This document shows, piece by piece, positions 5,561-10,515 of a stretch of DNA of 10,515 bases. The translations under genes were made by a program, and so were the position numbers. This DNA is from an uncultured Eubacteriales bacterium (GTDB lineage Bacteria > Bacillota > Clostridia > Lachnospirales > Lachnospiraceae): positions 1 through 10,515 of the forward strand of contig ONWL01000045.1 of assembly GCA_900321525.1 (NCBI GenBank). Direction: 5' to 3'. How positions within the stretch are numbered: position 1 is the first letter of the stretch; each line of letters opens with the position of its first letter. The notes under the pieces are model-generated. The model did no database searches. It saw only the letters and a program-made list of their open reading frames with translations, and was not told where the DNA came from.

Positions 5561-7804
5561 ATGGCACTTGTAGAATTACTGGCTCCGGCAGGTTCTTTTG
5601 ATAGTATGAGAGCAGCCGTCAACGCAGGGGCAGATGCAGTCTATATGGGAGGAACCAGATTTGGTGCCAGAGCATATGCAGAAAATCCCAAAGAGGATGG
5701 TTTGTTACAGGCAATCGAGTATGTACATCTACACGGAAGAAAGCTGTATTTGACGGTGAATACATTGTTAAAGGAGCGGGAACTGGAAGAGGAACTGTAT
5801 CCTTATCTGAGACCTTATTATGAAAGTGGGTTAGATGCGGTGATCGTGCAGGATTTTGGCGTATTGCGCCGGATTCGGGAGTGGTTTCCGGATCTGCCCA
5901 TTCATGCCAGTACCCAGATGACCATGACAGGACCATATAGTGCAAAAGCACTAGAAGCAGCCGGAGTGAGCCGGATCGTGACACCCAGAGAACTGAATCT
6001 GGCAGAAATTGCAGAGATTCGCAGACACAGCAGTTTGGAAATCGAAACATTTGTACATGGGGCATTGTGTTACTGTTATTCCGGTCAGTGTCTGTATAGC
6101 AGTCTGGCAGGAGGCAGAAGCGGCAACAGAGGACGCTGTGCCCAGCCTTGCCGGATGGAATACAGGCTGTACGGACAGAAGCAGGGCGGTCAGCCTCTCA
6201 ATCAAAAGGAAGAACGATATCTGCTGAGCCCAAAAGATTTGAATGCTATCACATTGCTGCCGGAATTGTTTGCGGCAGGGGTGAATTCATTGAAAATCGA
6301 GGGGCGGATGAAGAAACCGGTGTATACGGCCGGTGTGGTATCCATTTATCGCAAATATGTGGATTTGTATCTGGAGAAAGGAAAGAGCGGATACCGGGTA
6401 GATCCGGCAGACCAGCAGAAGCTGTGGGACTTATTTAACCGGAAGGGATTTACAGAAGGGTATTTCAAACAGCAAAATGGTCGGAATATGATCACCCTGA
6501 CCAAGCCGGATTTTCGCCCGGGCAATGAAGCTTTTCAGAACGAACTGCAAAAACAGTATATAGATGACACATTGCAGGAAAAGGTCAGGGGAACGGTGAC
6601 CATTGTGAAAGAAGCACCGGCTATGATGACACTGGCATTGGGAGATACAGAAGTGTGTTGTCAGGGTCAGGTGCCAATGGCGGCTGACAATCGTCCTGTT
6701 ACAGAGGAAAGTATCCGCAGGCAAATGAGCAAGTTTGGGGGGACGGACTTTGTATTGGAGCAGTTGGATGTGTTTGTAGAGGATGGATTGTTTCTGCCCA
6801 TTCCGGCACTGAATGCACTGCGCAGACAGACCGTGAAAGCGTTGCGCACTGGGATCATAGAAGCTCAAAAACGCAATGGGAGTAGCAGGTCAGGAAAAGA
6901 AAAATTCAACGTCTATTCGTCAGAAGGTATGGTAGAGAAAGACGAAAGCAGAGCAGAAAAGGCTGCCCAAAGTCTGGATGGTGTTTCAGAAAAGCCAGTG
7001 CAGGTCTGTGCCTCTGTGGAAACATTGGAGCAGTTAGAGGCAGTGCTTTCGGAAAAAATATGCAATCGAATCTATCTGGACAGCCTGATTGCACCGCCGG
7101 CACAGTGGAAGCAGTTGACAAAGCAGGTGCATGCAGGTGGCGCAGAAGCATTTCTGGCGCTGCCACGTGTGTTTCGGGACAGGGAAAAACAATATATGCA
7201 GAATCATCTGGAAGCATGTAAAAAGGCCGGTTTTGATGGATTTTTGGTGCGAACCATAGAGGAATGGGGGTTCTTAAAAGAAAACGGCATATCCGGCAGA
7301 TGGATTGCCGACCATATGTTGTATACATGGAATCAGGCAGCAATCAAAAGTGTATCAGACTTAGGAGCAGAGGAAACTACGGTTCCACTGGAACTGAATT
7401 GCCAGGAATGGCGGGAACGAGGCATCAAAGGCTCTGAAGTGATCGTATACGGCAGGTTACCTATGATGGTATCCGCACAGTGTCTGAAAAAGACCATTGG
7501 AAAGTGTGATGGTAAGCAGGAAGTTACCTATCTCAAGGATCGAACCGGTGCCATGCTGCCGGTAAAAAATGTATGTTCCTATTGCGAGCAGGTGATTTAT
7601 AATGGATATACCATGTCCATTCTGGATGAATGGCAGACGATTTCCGGCATGGGGCCGACTTCTGTGCGATTGTCTTTTACTGTAGAAAACGGAACAGAGA
7701 CAAAACGAGTGTTGCAGGCATGGCGGCGGGTACAGGCAGGTGATGAGGGAAAACTGGATGTACCACAATTGACCAAAGGACATTTCAGGCGAGGTGTGCA
7801 GTAG
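5561..7804 (+). CDS. U32 family peptidase-like protein with DUF3656 domain (RlhA-like)
   Basis: The first 330 or so residues are a U32 domain, opening LLAPAGSFDSMRAAVNAGADAVYMGG and carrying the U32 signature from E162 to S180 (E-x-F-x2-G-A-L-C-x4-G-x-C-x2-S). Cysteines C170, C177, C193 and C197 are likely metal or Fe-S ligands. Residues about 340-450 fit the DUF3656/collagenase-like insert (IRRQMSKFGGTDF, FLPIPALNALRR). The C-terminal third is a second U32-like half with DRTGAMLPV and C672-x2-C675 followed by IYNG. E. coli RlhA (YdcP) has this U32-DUF3656 layout and is needed for 5-hydroxycytidine at 23S rRNA position 2501. Its paralogue TrhP (YegQ) acts on tRNA. RNA hydroxylation is therefore more likely than proteolysis, though most databases say peptidase. 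GGAGG at 5550-5554 serves the ATG. At 747 aa it is longer than E. coli RlhA; residues about 450-480 form a charged linker. Confidence 0.88.
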   Translation: MALVELLAPAGSFDSMRAAVNAGADAVYMGGTRFGARAYAENPKEDGLLQAIEYVHLHGRKLYLTVNTLLKERELEEELYPYLRPYYESGLDAVIVQDFGVLRRIREWFPDLPIHASTQMTMTGPYSAKALEAAGVSRIVTPRELNLAEIAEIRRHSSLEIETFVHGALCYCYSGQCLYSSLAGGRSGNRGRCAQPCRMEYRLYGQKQGGQPLNQKEERYLLSPKDLNAITLLPELFAAGVNSLKIEGRMKKPVYTAGVVSIYRKYVDLYLEKGKSGYRVDPADQQKLWDLFNRKGFTEGYFKQQNGRNMITLTKPDFRPGNEAFQNELQKQYIDDTLQEKVRGTVTIVKEAPAMMTLALGDTEVCCQGQVPMAADNRPVTEESIRRQMSKFGGTDFVLEQLDVFVEDGLFLPIPALNALRRQTVKALRTGIIEAQKRNGSSRSGKEKFNVYSSEGMVEKDESRAEKAAQSLDGVSEKPVQVCASVETLEQLEAVLSEKICNRIYLDSLIAPPAQWKQLTKQVHAGGAEAFLALPRVFRDREKQYMQNHLEACKKAGFDGFLVRTIEEWGFLKENGISGRWIADHMLYTWNQAAIKSVSDLGAEETTVPLELNCQEWRERGIKGSEVIVYGRLPMMVSAQCLKKTIGKCDGKQEVTYLKDRTGAMLPVKNVCSYCEQVIYNGYTMSILDEWQTISGMGPTSVRLSFTVENGTETKRVLQAWRRVQAGDEGKLDVPQLTKGHFRRGVQ

Positions 7805-7907
7805 GATGCAGGGATCTGCACATACTGATTGATAGAAAGTGTGTAACTGTGAAGGCACTGAATGTGAACAGTTACGAAAGAATATATGTTGAGGGGGCGA
7901 GGGAAAA
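7805..7907. other. intergenic region with 8-bp inverted repeat upstream of the SEDS gene
   Basis: GTAACTGT (7843-7850) and ACAGTTAC (7868-7875) are exact inverted copies separated by 17 bases. A small 5-bp hairpin (TGCAG/CTGCA, 7807-7820) lies just after the U32 stop. Neither is followed by a T-run, so neither is a convincing terminator. The 8-bp repeat could be a dyad operator or a leader stem. I find no convincing -35/-10 pair, so whether the SEDS-PBP pair has its own promoter here is open. A GAGGGGG at 7891-7897 and a GAGGG at 7899-7903 precede the TTG start at 7908. Confidence 0.4.
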
Positions 7908-9503
7908 TTGGAATTGATAATTATCAATGCAGCGAAATATATGATTCTCTTTGCAGGGATCTTTTTTACGGCATTGACAGTGTTTGGCACCATCAAAGGA
8001 GATCATTATAAGGGAATGGCAGTATTCCATGTACAGATGCTGATGATTGCGGTCATCCAGATTTGTGCATTGGCAGTGGTGGCAGTACGGCTACAGTCGG
8101 TGGAAGTGACGGTATTTTATGTAGGACAGATTGCTTTTATACTGGTATACCGGATTTTGTTTCGAACGGTATACAAACAAAGTAACCGGAATTTACTGGC
8201 AATCATGCTGTTTTGTATCAGTATCGGTATGATTAGTATGACACGACTGGATTTTGACAAAGCCTGCAAACAGTTTGTGATTGTTTGTGTGTTTTCTATA
8301 CTGAGTCTGGTGGTTCCGGTTTTGACGAGAAAGCTGACACATGTAAAGGTGTTGGCAGGTACACTTGGCGTATTGGGATTGATTTCCCTGATTGCAGTGC
8401 CACTGATCGGCTCCACAGAATATGGTGCCAATTTATCCATTGCACTGGGAACATTTAGTTTTCAGCCGTCTGAATTTGTGAAGATCCTGACCGGAAGCTC
8501 GGTCGAAGGGGTCAGCATCGCAAACAACCATATCGTGGACTTTGGCGAACAGGGAGAGCGGAACACCCGCAAGACACTTGACGAGAACGGCGTGAAATGG
8601 TGCCGGAACGACAAGTACTTTATTGTTGAAAAAGACGGGGTCAGGATCGGGTTTTTCGGCCTGGAAAACTCCAAGATCTACACCGGAAAGCCGGTCTATC
8701 TGGTTTTAGGATTAGCGGTGGGTTGTGTGGCAGGATTTCTGGCCTATCGGATGTTTTCTCATGTCCGGGTCAGAGTGGTGGCATGGAGAAATCCCTGGTC
8801 TGCTATTGATACGTCGGGGTATCAGATTGCCCAGTCATTGTTTGCCATTGGCAGCGGCGGCTGGTTTGGTACCGGATTGTACGAGGGCAGTGCCAATACC
8901 ATACCGGTTGTCATCAAAGATTATATTTTTTCAGCAGTGGCAGAGGAATTTGGAGGGATTTTTGCCATCTGTCTGATGATCAATTTTTTCTGCTGTTTCT
9001 GCCAGTTTCTGTTGATCGCATCGAAATTTACGGTCAGGTATTTTCGGTTGATCGGCACAGGCTTGTCTGCTATTTATGGCATCCAGACCTGCTTGTCTAT
9101 TGGGGGTGTGATTAAGTTCATTCCTGCAACCGGTGTGACTTTGCCATTGATCAGTTACGGCGGCAGTTCTGTGTGCAGCACGTTGTTGATGTTTGGCTTG
9201 ATGCAGGGGTTATATCTGATTCATCACAACGAGGAAGAACGACATCGGTTAGAACAGACAAAACAATATATGATACCGCAAACCTTCCCGCAGGCTGCCA
9301 ATGGAACTGCGCCAGTGCAGGGCAGTCAGGGGCAAAAAACGGTACCATTCCAAAATAGTCAGGGACATGGTTCCATGCCGTCGCAGAATACACAGAGTAC
9401 CAGACAACCCCAAAGTACAGGATGGAATCCGGAGTATCAAAACTGGCAGTATCGGGAATCGGTGAAGGAAAAAGATGACCAGTCAAACACAGGCGGGATT
9501 TGA
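7908..9503 (+). CDS. FtsW/RodA/SpoVE (SEDS) family protein carrying an in-frame CapA-like replacement; probably inactive chimera
   Basis: SEDS proteins are membrane glycosyltransferases that polymerise lipid II with a partner class B PBP, and a PBP gene follows after 21 bases. Residues 1-193 hold hydrophobic helices and end in the family motif FQPSEFVKI (185-193). Residues about 262-440 resume with KPVYLVLGLAVG, HVRVRVVAWRNPW, GYQIAQSLFAIGSGGWFGTGL, DYIFSAVAEEFGG and TGVTLPLISYGGSS, all canonical. Between them, residues about 194-260 are hydrophilic and match a CapA-family protein, not SEDS. The expected helices after QPSEFVKI and the DLG motif are missing. The reading frame stays open throughout. 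The tail from about 445 to 531 is Gln/Ser/Pro-rich and low complexity. The start is TTG 7908 (MELIIIN). Without two or more core helices I infer loss of polymerase function if the sequence is correct. Confidence 0.85.
   Translation: MELIIINAAKYMILFAGIFFTALTVFGTIKGDHYKGMAVFHVQMLMIAVIQICALAVVAVRLQSVEVTVFYVGQIAFILVYRILFRTVYKQSNRNLLAIMLFCISIGMISMTRLDFDKACKQFVIVCVFSILSLVVPVLTRKLTHVKVLAGTLGVLGLISLIAVPLIGSTEYGANLSIALGTFSFQPSEFVKILTGSSVEGVSIANNHIVDFGEQGERNTRKTLDENGVKWCRNDKYFIVEKDGVRIGFFGLENSKIYTGKPVYLVLGLAVGCVAGFLAYRMFSHVRVRVVAWRNPWSAIDTSGYQIAQSLFAIGSGGWFGTGLYEGSANTIPVVIKDYIFSAVAEEFGGIFAICLMINFFCCFCQFLLIASKFTVRYFRLIGTGLSAIYGIQTCLSIGGVIKFIPATGVTLPLISYGGSSVCSTLLMFGLMQGLYLIHHNEEERHRLEQTKQYMIPQTFPQAANGTAPVQGSQGQKTVPFQNSQGHGSMPSQNTQSTRQPQSTGWNPEYQNWQYRESVKEKDDQSNTGGI
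8481..8504 (+). repeat. left copy of imperfect 24-bp direct repeat at the CapA-like segment edge
   Basis: The codons here encode KILTGSSV. A second copy at 8673-8696 encodes KIYTGKPV. The two share 18 of 24 bases (AAGATC, ACCGGA and GTC blocks identical), are 192 bp apart and are in the same frame. They bracket the foreign segment and mark the likely junctions. Chance similarity is possible. Confidence 0.5.
8487..8690 (+). other. CapA/PgsA-like (PGA_cap) gene fragment embedded in frame in the SEDS gene
   Basis: The translation reads SSVEGVSIANNH, then DFGEQGERNTRKTLDENGV, YFIVEKDGV and RIGFFGL. This order (S-x-D/E-x-V-x-x-A-N-N-H-x-x-D-x-G-x-x-G, then G-V-x-I-G-F-x-G) is the central signature of the CapA/PgsA capsule and poly-gamma-glutamate synthesis family, which has a metallophosphatase-like fold. 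Only one metal-site motif (NNH, residues 206-208) is included, so it cannot form the whole domain. All six Asn are AAC and all four Asp are GAC, whereas the flanking SEDS codons mix AAT/AAC and GAT/GAC; GTC, TCG and CGC are also over-used. Hand-counted GC is about 52% here against about 44% in the 200 bases upstream, but the 100 bases downstream are also about 52%, so codon choice is the better signal. Exact borders are uncertain by about 10-15 bases. Confidence 0.8.
8673..8696 (+). repeat. right copy of imperfect 24-bp direct repeat at the CapA-like segment edge
   Basis: Encodes KIYTGKPV and matches the copy at 8481-8504 in 18 of 24 bases. The native SEDS sequence seems to resume inside or just after this copy, at PVYLVLGL. 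Confidence 0.5.
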
Positions 9504-9524
9504 TGAGAAAATAAGGAGAGGGTT

Positions 9525-10515
9525 ATGATAGAAGGGGAAAACTTAACGAAGGAGGAACGTCTGCAAACAGAAAAGCATCAGCGATGGAAGAAAAATCGCA
9601 GCATTTATGGGATGATGGCTGTGTTTGGATTGTTCTTTGCAGGGATGGCAGCATACTATCTGTATTTTCTGGTATTTGCCAGCTCCACTACGATGAATAA
9701 TTCTTATAATACCAGAATCAGCAGCCAGTCTACCACTGTCAGCAGAGGTTCTATTTTATCCAATGAAAAAGAACTTTTGGCATATTCTATGGAACAGGAG
9801 GATGGTACAGAGAAACGATATTATCCATATGGTGCGGTGTTTGCCCATCCCATTGGATATTCTCAAATGGGTACCACAGAGCTGGAGAATAGTTACAATT
9901 ATTCTATGCTGACTTCTTCTGTACCGATCTGGGAACAGATTTACAATGATATCATGGGGGAGAAAAATCCGGGAAATTCTATCTGTACTACGCTTAACGC
10001 AGGTTTGCAGCAGTTTTGCTATGATGTATTGGGGGACCAAAAAGGAGCTGTGGTGGTGATGGAGCCATCTACAGGACGAATTTTGGCAATGGTGTCAAAG
10101 CCATCCTATGATCCGAACAATCTTGTGGCAGACTGGGATGCATTGATTTCCCAGGAGAACAAGGATGCCAATCTGTTAAATCGTGCCACCCAGGGATTAT
10201 ATCCGCCGGGTTCCACATTTAAGCTTTTGACAGAGCTGGCATACATCAGAGAAAATGGAGAGACCTGGCAGGCATTGCGTTATACATGTAATGGAACATT
10301 TGCCTATAATGGTATGACATTGGATTGTCATGATGGACATGCCCATGGAGAAGTGGATATGCGATACGGACTGGCCTATTCCTGCAATGGCATCCATGCC
10401 ACCATGGGACTGGCGCTGGATCAGAAGGACTGGCTTGATATGTGCCAACAGTTTTTGTTTCAGCAGAAACTACCGATAGAGATTGTAAATACCCCAAGTA
10501 CCATTTCCTTAAATG
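9525..10515 (+). CDS. class B penicillin-binding protein (peptidoglycan DD-transpeptidase), 3' truncated by window edge
   Basis: A membrane-anchored transpeptidase that cross-links peptidoglycan, partner of the SEDS protein encoded just upstream. 330 residues are visible with no stop before the edge. There is a short basic cytoplasmic N-terminus, one membrane helix at about 27-51, then SRGSIL (73-78), the counterpart of the R-G-x-I motif of class B PBPs. GAVVVMEPSTGRILAMVSKPSYDPN (about 174-199) opens the transpeptidase domain. The catalytic SxxK is S230-T-F-K233 in PPGSTFK and the SxN motif is S286-C-N288; the KTG motif would lie beyond the edge. The pedestal between the membrane helix and the catalytic domain is short, resembling actinobacterial PbpA more than PBP2 or PBP3 with long pedestals. 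ATG 9525 has AGGAG at 9514-9518, 6 bases away. The SEDS stop is 21 bases upstream, indicating one operon. Confidence 0.93.
   Translation, partial: MIEGENLTKEERLQTEKHQRWKKNRSIYGMMAVFGLFFAGMAAYYLYFLVFASSTTMNNSYNTRISSQSTTVSRGSILSNEKELLAYSMEQEDGTEKRYYPYGAVFAHPIGYSQMGTTELENSYNYSMLTSSVPIWEQIYNDIMGEKNPGNSICTTLNAGLQQFCYDVLGDQKGAVVVMEPSTGRILAMVSKPSYDPNNLVADWDALISQENKDANLLNRATQGLYPPGSTFKLLTELAYIRENGETWQALRYTCNGTFAYNGMTLDCHDGHAHGEVDMRYGLAYSCNGIHATMGLALDQKDWLDMCQQFLFQQKLPIEIVNTPSTISLN

Noticed and set aside
7457..7996. 179-aa minus-strand open frame spanning the U32 end and the intergenic region
   Set aside because: Low-complexity shadow of the U32 and SEDS genes with no family motif or ribosome site that I can support.
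8487..8690. Intein, insertion sequence or intron explanation for the CapA-like segment
   Set aside because: No intein splice blocks, no transposase, no terminal inverted repeats, no target duplication of normal form and no intron features. The segment replaces host sequence instead of simply interrupting it.
1..10515. CRISPR array, tRNA, rRNA, riboswitch or complete mobile element
   Set aside because: No regularly spaced repeats, cloverleaf or conserved ribosomal sequence was seen, and the window is almost fully covered by recognised core genes.

Overview
The window looks like chromosomal core sequence from a member of the Clostridia, most likely a Lachnospiraceae-type gut bacterium. The grounds are the ispH-rpsA pairing, the ruvA-ruvB-zapA-U32 peptidase order, the neighbouring SEDS/penicillin-binding protein pair, moderate GC, strong AGGAGG-type ribosome sites and frequent TTG/GTG starts. 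This assignment is an inference; no 16S or other marker is present.

Layout. (1) 13-1925, plus strand: ispH (last step of the MEP isoprenoid pathway) overlaps rpsA (ribosomal protein S1) by 13 bases in a different frame. A near-consensus sigma-A promoter lies inside ispH and could feed rpsA separately. (2) 1949-2018: two hairpins, the second a good intrinsic terminator, where rpsA meets a convergent minus-strand gene. (3) 2060-3148, minus strand: a DEDDh/RNase H-like exonuclease of the YprB/MrfB type. (4) 3149-3372: divergent promoter region. (5) 3373-7804, plus strand: ruvA, ruvB, zapA and a long U32/DUF3656 protein (RlhA-like), with gaps of 12-37 bases, read as one operon. It combines Holliday-junction branch migration, Z-ring assembly and probably RNA modification. 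(6) 7805-7907: a short intergenic region with an 8-bp inverted repeat. (7) 7908 to the window end: a SEDS (FtsW/RodA/SpoVE) gene followed by a class B penicillin-binding protein cut by the window edge. Together these would normally form a glycan polymerase/transpeptidase pair.

The most striking observation is inside the SEDS gene. After the conserved QPSEFVKI motif, about 65 residues of expected membrane helices (including the DLG motif) are absent. In their place, in frame, is a soluble segment that reads as the middle of a CapA/PgsA-family (PGA_cap metallophosphatase-like) protein, with SVEGVSIANNH and GVRIGFFGL signatures. Its codon choice differs from the surrounding gene (all Asn AAC, all Asp GAC). 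A 24-bp imperfect direct repeat (18/24, 192 bp apart, in frame) sits at its two edges. It is either a real illegitimate recombination event or an assembly/construct chimera. I found no CRISPR array, tRNA, rRNA or insertion sequence.
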